Origin: Liolophura sinensis | Taxonomy: Eukaryota; Mollusca; Polyplacophora; Chitonida; Chitonidae | Direction: 5' to 3' | DNA length: 64,000 nt | Assembly (NCBI RefSeq): GCF_032854445.1 | Contig: NC_088298.1 | Location: 13,131,504-13,195,503, forward strand | Shown here: one piece after another, positions 25,113-35,292 of the stretch | Numbering within the stretch: position 1 is the stretch's first letter | How the letters are laid out: the number at the start of each line of letters is the position of its first letter | The notes under the pieces: generated by a model | What the model saw: only the letters and a program-made list of their open reading frames with translations | Told to the model about the DNA's origin: nothing | The model's database searches: none | Position numbers and translations under genes: made by a program

Positions 25113-26368
25113 TCTGGATGTGCAGCTTTGCGTCCATGATCACATACAGATATACGTTCAACACGCCGGGCTCTTCTCTCTCTTTTGTCACCTGTATTGT
25201 AATCCCCTCGCTGGCGTTCAGAACGCGCCTCCCACGGCCATGCAGCTTGTCATCGTCGCTTGTCCGATGGTCAAGCCAGAAGGCGTGCTCGTGCGTCAAG
25301 AACTCTTCCAGGGAGACATCTGCCAGGCCTAAGTCTTTAACGACCCTGGCCCACCTCAGGGTCCCGCTTCCGTAGGGGTGAGCTGGCGAAAAACCTCTGG
25401 ACCTCGCCCCACTGCTGGTACGCCCGCATGCCCTGGCTGTACAGCTGATTGGGGACCCCTTCTTTTGTGACTTCTACTTTGGTGATCTTCGGGTTGTAGA
25501 AGGATTCCGACCTCCTCCTCCACGGGGTTCCTTTAGTCTCGAACAGCATGAGGATGCCCTTCAGTGCTCTCGCGGGCGTGTTCAGGTTTATGTTCCAGAG
25601 AGTATCAGAGTCCTTCACAAACTTTTGGTGGCGGAGGACGCGATCATACAGAATGGAGACGCCCCCGGCAAACTGGGTGCGGATCTGTCTAGCGAGCTCC
25701 TCTTCGGTGACCATATCGAACTCCAGGCTGATGTTGTCGATGGTGTAAGTCGCGTCGGCATCGTCTGTTGCCTGCATGACCCGGCCGTAATCGTTGAACG
25801 TCAGTTCGTACTCCAGTCGGTCGGCCAAGGCACTCTGGTAGAATGGCATGTGGCTATCTAGAAGCTCAAAGTCTAGCGGGATGTGGAACCGTCTGCCAAA
25901 GGCCCGAGCGATGGCACTTTCACCAGTATCGTCGTCACTTGCGTCTTCCGCTTCGACTCGAAGTTTAAGCATGTTTTCGCTGCCGATGCCTTGGTAGGCC
26001 GCATTCCGCCGTTCGTTTCTGGTCAGCCATAAGTCGCCGTATTAATGAAACACATTAGAGTCGTCGATGGACATTACCTCATTCCCGCTGATTCTGATCG
26101 TGGTTTTCTTGACTACTGCGCGTCCGAGATTCCCAACCACTGTGGCGTTCGGGTCGGATAAATTGATCGTGATCGAGAAGGCCAAGCGCACGGCACCGGG
26201 CACAATGACGTCATTTGGGCCGAGGTTGGGGAAGCGGACCAAGAGTTGTTGATTCTGGTCGATCCTACTCGGGTTGTTGGTGACGACCAAGGACTGCCGT
26301 ACACGTTGTACCCCCCTAGGCTTACGGAGTGTTCTGAAAGGGTTTACCTTGCGTCCGTATGTATCCAT
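25084..26368 (-). pseudogene. Polinton major capsid protein (double jelly roll), stop and frameshift
   Basis: The best start is the ATG at 26,368 (MDTYGRKV); 26,395 is possible. The first 108 codons match the N-terminal jelly-roll part (VVTNNPSRIDQNQ, PNDVIVPGAVRLAF). A TAA at 26,042-26,044 interrupts the frame, after which the same frame continues open through LEYELTFNDYGRV, ILYDRVLRHQKF and DTLWNINLN. Near 25,375 the frame shifts. The C-terminal segment (HAFWLDHRTSDDDKLHGRG, then ASEGITIQV) ends at 25,084. Total coding length of ~425 codons is near the family norm. It would form the icosahedral shell; as it stands it cannot. Confidence 0.9.
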
Positions 26369-26394
26369 TGTGTGTATTGAAGGTATACCTTGCA
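26369..26394. promoter_or_regulatory. Divergent intergenic spacer with 12-bp perfect palindrome
   Basis: The capsid gene (-) and the membrane/coiled-coil gene (+) start only 26 bp apart. The spacer contains aaggtatacctt (26,380-26,391), a perfect palindrome. A partial match (gtatacct) recurs just upstream of the minus-strand start at 28,204. A shared bidirectional promoter or factor site is inference from position and symmetry. Confidence 0.45.
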
Positions 26395-27712
26395 ATGTCC
26401 AATACGAGGATTATGGCAGACTTTGACTTTGATAATCCGGCGTTCGACGACGCCCAAGAGGACAACAACATCGACGACGAGCAGACCACTCTCCGTGCAG
26501 GTGGTGATGTTCCCGAGCAACCGGGGTGCGGCCGCCAGAAACCTTCAACAAGAGCTGACGCAGGCCGCCGTGGATGATTATTACGATGCCTTGGCGAAGG
26601 CGGATCCCAGCCTTACCCGCCTTTTTCTCGATTACACGAAGTTTAAGGTTGTCCAAGGGCGTCTGCGACTCGCTCCCACCCCACACTGGACATCATCAAC
26701 AAACGAACAGGTGAACCGCTAGCCCTCTCAACAGTCGCCAATAAAGGAGGGGTTAATGTTGTTAGGGGGGAAGGGAGGCTGGGCTTTATAGACTGGAAAA
26801 GAACAGACATCGTTGCATCCGGCAGCAGTCGCAGCCCTGGAGACAGCGAGTTCAGAACTCGGCGAAGCGGCCGGCGAAGCAGATACCATGGAGCTGGAGG
26901 ATTTAAGCCAACCAGCGAAAAAGACCGCTGATGCTGTCCACACACTGGAAACAAGCTTGACGGATAGTGAGGTCGGGCGGGCTCTTGAAACGATAAACGA
27001 CCCTCCTCTTCCCATGCGAGAACTTCTGGGGCTTGACAAGGCACTGCAGACTTCGGAAGGCGAACACGCGAATAACCTCGCCAAGCTGTCAAGTCTCAAT
27101 AAGGACATCGCAATACAAAAACAGAAGTTGGAGGAGGCCACTGATGAATTCTCCCGGCGTCGGATCGCAGACCGGATAAGGAATCTCGAGGACGAGAGGG
27201 TGGCCCGGCTCGAAGCAGCCTCTTTAACGGCCGAAGCCCTGCGCACTCAAATACGCCGCATCAAGCAGACGGTCGATCGCATCCTACACAAGGATACCAG
27301 TCTGGCCGAGCGCGTCCGCACCCTCTTCCGGGAGCAGGGAATAACCGTGGTCTCCATTCTCACGGCAATTGGGATGGCGATCTCGACACTGGGGCTAGCG
27401 ATAAAGTTGGCGCTGACTGGCGGGTCCAGCGGGGGCATCCAGCCAACACCACCTCCATCCGACGGGCGTGGTCTTAAAGAATGGGTGAAAAAGCATCTCC
27501 AGTCCCTGGTGCGCGCCCTTGTCAAGCTGGCTGGGAAGTCTGCCGCTGCAATTCCGGGTATTATTGGCAGTATCGTGTCCTGGCTACTGAACCTTCTCGG
27601 GAAAGCGGCTGGGTGGCTGGCCGATAATGCCTGGGCTCTAGTCCTCGCAGTAGGTGACCTAATGCTCGTGGCTGTTCGCAAGTATTTAACGCATGGTCCA
27701 CAGCAGCAGTAA
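26395..27712 (+). pseudogene. Polinton large membrane/coiled-coil protein, three frame breaks
   Basis: The N-terminus (MSNTRIMADF, then DNPAFDD) starts at 26,395. Frame changes near 26,530, 26,680 and 26,812 lead into a 299-codon open stretch. That stretch has a long charged helical region (about codons 60-165, Leu/Glu/Arg-rich, likely coiled coil), a hydrophobic segment (ITVVSILTAIGMAISTLGLA), a proline-rich linker (PTPPPSD) and a C-terminal run of amphipathic and hydrophobic helices ending near 27,712. Proteins of this plan are frequent in cnidarian and molluscan Polintons; function unknown, with a virion-associated membrane-active role only a guess. The 3' end overlaps the opposite gene by 27 bp. 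Confidence 0.7.
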
Positions 27713-28204
27713 GCCGATACCAGCCCCAGCGACGACGATGGCTGTCTTCTCCGCATCGTGATTCTTTTCCTTTGGAAATAGGGGTTCTTGTTTGCCTCCG
27801 GCGGCAGCAACATGCTCGGTGGGTGGTGGGACGCTTTCTTGTGGCTCAACGATCCCGTGGTCAGGTGCGCGCTTGTGCAAAGTGGGCGCACTTCAACGTT
27901 CACACCCTCATTGGCGCCTAGCTTCTGGTCCTCTGTGGCCACGACGATTTTGTTGTTGTAGTTCGCCACATGGCCGATCTGCAGAAGCAAGTCGCTGGGG
28001 GCCATATATAGGTCTATGCCATACACAAAGTGCTTCAGTGAAGAAGAGGTTCAGCACGAGCAACCGGCCCGCGTTGACGCGGCCGTCTTCAAGCATGCTG
28101 TGGGTGATTCTTTGTAGCCTCGCAAGTCTTGCACCGTGCCGACTAACTTCGTCCAAATAGGCCGGCTGGTCGTTTCCAGCGCGGGAGATCCCATGATTAT
28201 TCAT
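27686..28204 (-). pseudogene. Polinton small tail-anchored protein, two frame breaks
   Basis: Start at 28,204 (MNNHGISRAGNDQPAYLDEV). Frame changes near 28,030 and 27,875 join a helical N-terminal part, a middle part (SDLLLQIGHVANYNNKIVVA) and a Pro/Lys-rich linker, ending in a single C-terminal hydrophobic anchor (TAIVVAGAGIGLLLLW) just before the stop at 27,686. Total length would be about 170 codons. Position next to the element end and the overlap with the convergent plus-strand gene fit a Polinton accessory gene. I do not recognise a named family. Confidence 0.6.
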
Positions 28205-28261
28205 TGTATTCGCTGTATACCTAATAAGAAATTTCGATAGCCGCCAGACCCTCCGCTGGGG

Positions 28262-28485
28262 GGCTGGGGGCCTCTATTTGTTATGGGGAGGGCCCCAAGG
28301 GGAGGGTGTGCCAGAACTTCTGGACCTCGCCGGGAATGGGGGCTGGGAGCCTCCATTTGTCAAATGGAGGGTGCGCCAGAACCCTCCTTCCCTATACTAC
28401 TATATTTATATCTTTTCACGAGAAGGGGTTGGAAGCCTCCATTCGCCAAATGGAGGATGTGCCAGAACTATTCCCTATACTACTA
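28262..28485. repeat. Putative Polinton right terminal region: three hairpin repeats
   Basis: Three imperfect copies of a GC-rich unit lie at about 28,270, 28,349 and 28,434. Each runs from 'gcctc(c/t)att' to 'gccagaac'. The second and third contain cctccattt/aaatggagg hairpins (second copy perfect over 9-bp arms). The second and third copies end in 'ttccctatactacta' (28,388-28,402 and 28,470-28,484). Outside the last copy the DNA turns AT-rich at once. Read from the outside, the end starts with AGTAGTATAGGG, and Polinton ends usually begin with AG. Confidence 0.55.
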
Positions 28486-29033
28486 GCATAAATAACACAT
28501 TTCTGTGAATTTAGGCGTAAAGCTGTAGGATGAAAACCAGCAAATATGTCGAGTGTTTAGTGACACTAAAAATAGACTTCCGATAAATCTTAATCATCTG
28601 ACTATACCATGTAGCTTATGTCCTAAATACTGCCGATGTAGGGGCATACTACAGTTCAAAAGTGAAAGCGTGTACAAAAAAGAGGTGTCGAACATTATGT
28701 TAGACTTGTCAGCATATCGTTCATAATGGACTTGCCAGGAAAAATAGCCACAGCTATACAAGAAGAGACCTAAAGGTGTTTGGACGTAAGCGAAACAACG
28801 GGAAAAGGTGGGTAATTTAACTTTTTAAGAGTTCTTTGGAAACTTCTAGTCATTCTAAATGAAGGGACGTCGACTAGAACTGCTGTATGCCGTTAATCTG
28901 GTCATAAAATCTGTTATGTCAGAGAATGATTTACAGTCTGTTAGTGTGACTGGATGTCTTCTGGACACAAATCTGCTTAAAACAGAGGCCGTAATTCACC
29001 AGTTACGTGTGACCATTTGCCATGTATTACATA

Positions 29034-29240
29034 CTGGCCAGCATTGTGGTGGGGGGAAAACGGGCAGAGCCCTTGAGAAACCCACGACCATCCGCAGTTA
29101 GCTGGAAAACCTTCCCATTTACGGCAGGAGAGGAAGCCAGCATTAGCTGGACTTGAACTCACAGCGACATCGTTGGTGACAGGCTCCTGGGTCATTACGC
29201 AGCGCTAGCCCGCTAATCAACTGAACCACGAATGGCCCAA
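29034..29240 (-). mobile_element. tRNA-derived SINE fragment
   Basis: On the minus strand it has a tRNA-like head (box A-like 'tggttcagttgattagcg', box B-like 'gagttcaagtcc') followed by the family body 'ggatggtcgtgggttt' and 'ccaccacaatgctggcc'. The AT-rich 3' tail is missing. Confidence 0.8.
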
Positions 29241-29991
29241 GTAAACTATAGCTTTAGTCTGTGTTAAAATGTACGTGTCGTGTACAGTGCAAATACATGT
29301 ACAGTGTGGACGTCGGCGTTAGTCTACAGAGATTAGCTTTCAGATTTCAGTTATCTCAAAATTATTTTATAACCACTGTGTAGGTGGCGTTGAAATCTTT
29401 CTGTTTCAGCGGTATTGCTCGCGTAGCCGTCAGCTGTAAAATGGCGAGAGTAGATAAGGCAGTTTTTCGTGGGCCCAAAATACTTCCGTCTTGTGCTGTC
29501 CACGTCTTTCTGACGGCCAAATCGTCTGACAACTTATAACTAACCCCATTGTTCTTCGGCTACCTGTTTTAGAACCGTATGTAGAACAGCAAGCAATTTC
29601 GAGGAAAAATTCGACATGCTTGTTGTCACTCTTGTAGCTGTATTTAACACAGAACTAAATGGCGAAGCTTTGACAACTCGTAAAGGTTGGACCTTTATGA
29701 CGTAATTCGGAGGAGTCTACTGAGCGTTGGCGGAAAAAAATACATAATACAGCATAAAGCAGCCTCAATATCTAGTGGTTTTAAATGCCATATTACTCAG
29801 ATCATTGTGAACTATTGAAATATTTTTTGCGTTCAATTTAACAATATATACAAGGGTAGCTATTTATGAAAAAATAATAAATCTGGACACTTATCATTTA
29901 ATGATAAAGCTTCTAAAAATCTGCACATTCCTTAATAAAGCAGATTTAAGGCGGTATTCTACATGCTGTTAAACAACATTTGTTATACATA

Positions 29992-30125
29992 ACAGCATAA
30001 TGACCCAGGAGCCTCCCACTAATGCGGTCCACCTTATGCTAGCTTCCTCTCCGGTCGTAGGTGTTTCCCGGGCTATGCCCGGCTAATGCTGGTGGTCGTC
30101 GTATGAATGAAACCAAATAAATATT
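29992..30125 (+). mobile_element. SINE fragment, internally deleted
   Basis: Shares 'taatgacccaggagcctc', 'gcttcctctccggtcgta' and 'gtcgtcgtatgaatgaaa' with the other copies. The middle of the body is shortened and it ends in aaataaata. Confidence 0.7.
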
Positions 30126-30182
30126 TAAATACACACAACATGGCTAAACCCACTGAACTCTAACTTAAATTCGGTTTCGCAA

Positions 30183-30397
30183 TAGGGGCCTCCGTGGACA
30201 AGCTTGTTAGCACACCAGCGAGGGGTCTTTGTGAGTTCAAGTCCAGCTCCCTTGGGAAGGTCTGCCAGCAGTCCTATGTTTGGCCGTGGGTTTCCCGGTT
30301 TCCTCCCGTCGCAATGCTGGCCGACGTCGTATAATTGAAATATTCTTGAGTATGACGTAAAACACCAATGAAATAAATCAAATCAATAAATAAACGT
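30183..30397 (+). mobile_element. SINE, nearly full length
   Basis: Begins 'ggggcctccgtgg', has the box B-like 'gagttcaagtccagctc' and the body, and ends 'attcttgagtatgacgt', 'aaaacaccaatgaaataaat' and an AT-rich tail. About 110 bp upstream of the receptor gene's splice acceptor. Confidence 0.8.
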
Positions 30398-30500
30398 ATA
30401 AGGCACAGTTTAAATGTGACTAATTCACAATTATGTTCACACAATATATAATATATGTTAAGTTTTTTCTTGTTCATATTTAACATGATAGAATTTATTA

Positions 30501-30511
30501 ATTTGTTGCAG
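30501..30511 (+). promoter_or_regulatory. Probable 3' splice acceptor before receptor coding exon
   Basis: A T-rich run ends in 'atttgttgcag' (AG at 30,510-30,511), about 100 bp before the likely start codon. The second receptor gene has an equivalent 'ccgttgcag' at the same relative place, so both probably have a 5' leader intron. Confidence 0.5.
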
Positions 30512-30615
30512 CCACAAGAGGCCCTCTCCGTGGATTGTACGGTGTGGACCGAATTCTGCCCTCTTACAGAAAACTACCCAACGTTGGGCAGTGGAAAGCA
30601 CAGTGGCCAGTCACC

Positions 30616-33125
30616 ATGCTGATCAGGTTCTCAACCGCGATCTTTGTTATTCTGTCTTCGGTCTGCAATCTGGGACAATCGGCATGTCGTCTTGAGAACA
30701 AGGGACATTTTCTTAACTGCCGACGGGGAGAATTGACGTCTGTACCAAGTGAAAAGCTTTCCGTCTATCTGCGTGAAATTGACTTGAGTCAGAACAGCAT
30801 TTCTGAGGTTGAAAATGGGACCTTTGCGGCTCTATCTGAGTTGCAAACTCTAGATCTCTCCAACAACAAACTTTATCTACCACCAGGGACGTTTCAGGGA
30901 CTCCGGAATCTTCTTACTGTAAACTTGTCCAGCAATAAACTTTCCTTTCTTGACGATGCCTCACCAACACTTTTCGAACCACTCGTGAGTTTAAAGGTGT
31001 TACGAATTCAGAGATATGCATACGCCTCCTGGAAAGGACTAAATCGTTTACTCAGCCAGCTGAAGAAACTTACAACGTTGTTCCTCGATTTTCCCCATAG
31101 GTTCAAATTTGAAAATGGGTGGAAATCACTGTCCCGAATTTCCATATCCGAAGATGAAATAGACGTGTCTTTGTATACGCATCGCCGTAATTGCGAGTTA
31201 TGGAGTATTGATAACGATACGTTTGAAGCGCTCCGAAGCGTTGTCGTCAAGGAGTTACAACTGGTCAACTGTGAAATTACTTTTATTCATACTGGAGCGT
31301 TCGAACCTTTGGGCTCGCTGGAAAAGCTAGATGTCAGTTTTAACGTTAAGCTAGGGCTACGGAGGGCACTTTTGTCTCTGAAAGGCCTAGGATCTATAAA
31401 CATGACGGCCATTAAGATGTCAATGGTTAACACTAGATATGAGTCATTCAAAGAAATTAGAGCAAACAAATTGTTGAAAACTGGTGATTTTAAGTACATG
31501 CGTGAAATATGTGTGAGATCGGTGGACCTTTCCCAGAACTACATTTTCTATGAACGCGGCCAGCCTAATCCTGTAGAGTTTCGAGTGGACTGCTTGGAAA
31601 GTCTCAACATGTCTCACCATGGGTTTCATTTTACTCCAAAAACGTTGATCTGGAGCTTGAGAAATAGCCCAAAATTAAAAACCCTGGACTTTAGTAAAAT
31701 CGCTTGTGGTAAATCGAATGGTATTAGCCCTACTCAGGCGTCACCATTGCCTACAAAGCTTTCCGTACCGTACATTACTTTGCCACCAAACCTGTCTTCG
31801 TTCTCTGTTACAGGATGTGAAGACTGGTTCCCTGCGCCGGTTCAATTTAATTTCCGATTTTCACGAAGCTTGCGGTATTTCGGGGCCGCGGACATTAATC
31901 TTGAAGAATGCTGGTTTTCCCCGTTTTCGGGATTTTCGAACACACTGACTCACCTCGATATTTCAGGGGCAAAATGCCGAGAAATGTCGGATTTGTACTT
32001 CTCAAATCTTGAGGAGATCGTCACACTAAAATTGTCTGATTGTCCGTATATAGAAGAGGTTATGCTATCGCAGTCCCCACCTTTCAAATTCCTGCCTGCT
32101 TTGGAAGAAATTGATCTATCTCGCAACGAACTGTCAGATTTAAACCAAAAGCTGTTTAGGACAAACATAAACTTGACACAAGTTAATTTGGCAAGCAATA
32201 AACTACAGCGTCTACCAAGGGCCTTGACACAGCTTAATCGACTTCGTCAGCTAGATTTATCTTTCAATGTCATTTCTAGCTTTCGCTCTGAGGAAATGGA
32301 GCAGTTGGACACCTGGTTGTCGATGGCGAATAGTGGAGGCCGCTTTCAGCTCCTGCTGGCAGGAAATCCATTGCAGTGCACCTGTGAAACGGTCTTATTC
32401 GTTGGATGGCTTTACCGTCGGAAGGCTCACTTGGATAATGTGGAGAAATATCAATGTCTCTTCCCCAACGGAACCAGCGTTTCCTTGAAAACATTTCAGC
32501 CCTACTTAGCAGACTTTGAAGGAAAATGCATTTGCCATACTTACCTGATAATCTCGGTAAGTATGGTAAGTATTCTGACTTATGTGGTGCTAATGTCGCT
32601 CTGTGTCTTTATCGATTACACCTCAGATACTGGCTGTACGCTAAACTGACGCCTCCTCAGAATATGTTTGTCAACCACGAGTACATCTACGATGCCTTTG
32701 TGGCTTATACTTCTGACGAGTACGAATGGGTCATCCGACAATTACGACCAAAGCTTGAGTTAGTGGACGATCCGGTCCGGCTCTGTATCCATGAGAGAGA
32801 CTTCATTCCTGGAAAACCCATTCATGAGAACATTGTGGACAAAACGAGGGAGAGCCATAAGATTTTGTTGATCATCAGCCCGGGGTTTCTGGAATCTCGA
32901 TATGGCCCCCTTGAGATTGAGTACGCCGGTATGAAATGTCTGGAAGAACGCAGGAACGACATCATCGTCTGTATTCTGATGGATGATATTCCAATTGGTC
33001 AGATGCCTAGGGCACTGAGGAATCTCTGGCACAAGATCACCTTCCTCAAGTGGAGGGCTGATCCGGAGACACAGATCACTTTCTGGCGAAATCTCAAAGC
33101 TGCTGTTAGCCAGGCAGAGTCGTGA
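30616..33125 (+). pseudogene. Toll-like receptor with frameshift between ectodomain and TIR
   Basis: The likely start ATG at 30,616 gives a signal peptide (MLIRFSTAIFVILSSVCNLG); an in-frame ATG at 30,535 is less likely. An N-terminal cap (CRLENKGHFLNCRRGEL), leucine-rich repeats and one C-terminal cap (NPLQCTCETVLF to FEGKC) follow. The transmembrane segment starts normally at HTYLIIS, then the frame ends at 32,649. The TIR domain is complete in the -1 frame to the stop at 33,125: box 1 YDAFVAYTSDE, box 2 LCIHERDFIPGKP, box 3 FW. Compared with the intact paralogue, the membrane segment is shorter by one codon plus one base. It would yield a receptor ending inside the membrane, with no signalling domain, unless the break is a sequencing error. 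A single cysteine-cluster ectodomain puts it with protostome single-cap TLRs. The nearest AATAAA is at 33,547. Confidence 0.9.
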
Positions 33126-34804
33126 ATAATATTAGAGTTCAAAATCAATACCTAATTGGCAAAGTTAAAAGTTTTACTTTTATGGATGGGATAAGTGTTC
33201 ATTGTACCCAGTAATTTCCTTTTCGTATAGTTAGACTGTAAGTAAATTGCCTAAATGGCATACATTGTAATTAAGCTTTTAGTTTATATTCCTTCTTTAT
33301 GGCTTAACATAGTGCGCCATTAACACTTTCCTCCATGATGTGAACGTAATAAGCTGTAGGAAAATATTTACAAGATGCACAACTGATCTCTACATTTGTG
33401 TAGGCATTTCTCGACTTGAAACTACACTTGAGCCCATGTAAAGTCTCAAGCGCCACAGACCCACCTGAAAATTCAGGCCAATGACAGTAGTGTCATGTTG
33501 TTGTTGTATTGACCATGTGCACCTCAGGCGTCACTTGCGTTATAAAAATAAATGAATTAATCGTTTATATTAAAATTGATTTAAGTGGCGTGTGTCTTAG
33601 GTTTTAGTCAAAATTTGTTGGTCGTAGCCTTAACGATGCGCATTCAAGTACCGTTTTAAGACTGAAACATTGAAAGCGTTTAACATATGAATGTACTGAC
33701 CGATTTTTTGTAAAATCCCTAGAAAGATCTGATTGGTAGAAGTTATATATTGCGTACTGATCATAGAGCAGAAACCATCTTCTAACCTACTAACGTCATT
33801 AGTCATTACATTCTGCTCAGTCTGTAAGTAAACCAAAGTTAGGCAATTTTCACGACTCCATTTGATAGCAGCGCAGCGAATGACGTGTAAATAATTATCA
33901 TCAGTCATACTATATGCTTCATATACACCTAAATCGTCACATTTTAAACACCGCAATTGCAACTGACATCTACACAGACAAAAAAATGTTCCTTCACACG
34001 GCATTGGCTTACTTGTCGTTTAACCTCCTTTTTGAAGATTATTTGTGTCACACCACAAATGTCATAATGCAGCAGACCCTTCTATACGCAGAAATACTTA
34101 TCGTGCTGTCTCAGTGAAATACCATGATGAATATTCCAAAAATTACGGCCCTTTCACAGTACCATGCTCCTTATAGCGCATGCTCCTCTCCCAGTGTTCG
34201 CTTCACGTCACTGCCATCACTAGTAAATTTTGTACAAAATCTTGGACAACGCCGAGGTCACCGGGATTATGGTGGTAAGGCAGATAGTGATGTCAGATAA
34301 AAACTACGTGTCAGTCATTGTTTCTAATCAAACTTTATACAATTTTCTTGGTTTAAATCAGACATAACACTATTATAGTCACCTGAACACATTACATTGC
34401 TGTATGCCGGATGAAAGTTCCCCAAGGTGACACCAGTGGTGAGGCTAGGCCCAAACAAGCCTGTGGGCCTTTCACAATCTCCAAAGGTCAAGGTTGTCAT
34501 AGTGGTGACATTTATGTAAAGCAAGCGTAGAGCACTCTAGAGTGTATGCCACATAAGGCGTGCATATCATGTAAATTGGAAGTAGACATCGCTTTATGTG
34601 CAACGGTGTGTTGTGGGCACCCCGCCCCCCTCCTCGTTCACACACTTTTGTGTTTTATGAATGTTTTAACGTATCTTCTCAGGCTATAACACGTGTTCCT
34701 TGCCTTGTTGTGTCTTATCTGGTTCAGTTTATAAACCCAGACAGATTAATGTTGAAGACGGCTGATCCTGCGGAAATTTACAAGAGACGTAGATTTCTTC
34801 ACAT
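33126..34804. other. Receptor 3' UTR and gene-free stretch
   Basis: The first ~430 bp are probably 3' untranslated sequence of the receptor. The rest is AT-rich with only short random frames; I see no repeat or gene to support here. Confidence 0.5.
33547..33552 (+). promoter_or_regulatory. Candidate polyadenylation signal
   Basis: AATAAA about 420 bp after the TIR stop codon of the first receptor. Only a consensus match; other AT-rich signals could serve. Confidence 0.3.
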
Positions 34805-35045
34805 GTGCAATCCTGGGTCAAGTCACACCTAAGACCTCAAAAGAGGAAATTCCAGCTCATGCTGTCTTTCTCTCCGGCTTACGTGGGAAAGTCTGCCACC
34901 AACATGCGGATGGTCGTGGGTTTTCCCCGGGCTTTGTCTGATTTCCTTCCACCATAATGCTGGCCTCCGTCGTATGAGTGAAATGTTCTTGAGTACGGCG
35001 TAAAACACCTATCAAATAAATAAATTAAAAAAAAATAAATAAAAG
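34805..35045 (+). mobile_element. SINE copy, head degraded
   Basis: Body 'ggatggtcgtgggttttccc' and 'ccaccataatgctggcctcc', then 'gtcgtatgagtgaaatgttc', 'tgagtacggcgtaaaacacc' and an A-rich tail with aaataaata. The tRNA-like head is only partly preserved. Confidence 0.8.
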
Positions 35046-35211
35046 AGGAATTTGTAGCTTCCTCGCTTGGCGTTCAGCATGAAGGGGATAGTTCAACGAC
35101 TGGTCAACCCGTATCAGTATACTTGCTTACTTGCCTTCGGTAAGGCGTCTCAGTGAAGCAGCACTAAATAAAAGAGCGATGGAAATCATTTCTACAACAG
35201 GCAGGCACATT

Positions 35212-35292
35212 ACATGCACTCTAAGGATTCCTTCGTCGTCATATGACTGAAAAATTGTTAAGCACGACATTAAACCCCAAGCACTCACTTAC
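35212..35292 (+). mobile_element. SINE tail of a second family
   Basis: 'cgtcgtcatatgactgaaaa' followed by 'gttaagcacgacattaaacc' and 'ccaagcactcact' is the 3' end of another short element common in molluscs. A related minus-strand copy lies at 46,500-46,745. Confidence 0.55.

Larger units (their letters stand above)
20204..28485. mobile_element. Polinton/Maverick element, left-truncated and decayed
   Basis: A self-synthesising DNA transposon related to polintoviruses. It is recognised by linked protein-primed family B DNA polymerase, retroviral-type integrase, FtsK/HerA-like packaging ATPase and double-jelly-roll major capsid protein, with several small membrane proteins usual in this class. 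Base composition is clearly GC-richer than both flanks, and genes are packed with overlaps or gaps of a few bases. The left end is missing: satellite DNA runs straight into the polymerase. The right end is placed at a cluster of hairpin repeats ending 'ccctatactacta'. I found no terminal inverted repeat partner and no adenain-like protease gene. At least ten frameshifts or stops make it non-autonomous. Confidence 0.93.
28486..30508. other. Gene-free AT-rich stretch with SINE pieces
   Basis: No supported coding region. Contains three SINE fragments annotated separately (29,034-29,240, 29,992-30,125, 30,183-30,397). The rest is AT-rich, apparently unique sequence with stops in all frames. The 3' part probably includes the promoter, 5' leader exon and leader intron of the receptor gene that follows, but I cannot place them. 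Confidence 0.6.

Noticed and set aside
28278..28508. Overlapping plus-strand open frames in three registers at the Polinton end
   Set aside because: They are translations of the GC-rich terminal hairpin repeats, open in all three frames.
32559..32628. A 70-bp intron in the first receptor (two good gtaagtat donors, acceptor ending in cctcag) that might repair its frame
   Set aside because: Both donors are in phase 0 while the acceptor needs phase 2. Splicing would still lead to a stop and would also delete the membrane segment.
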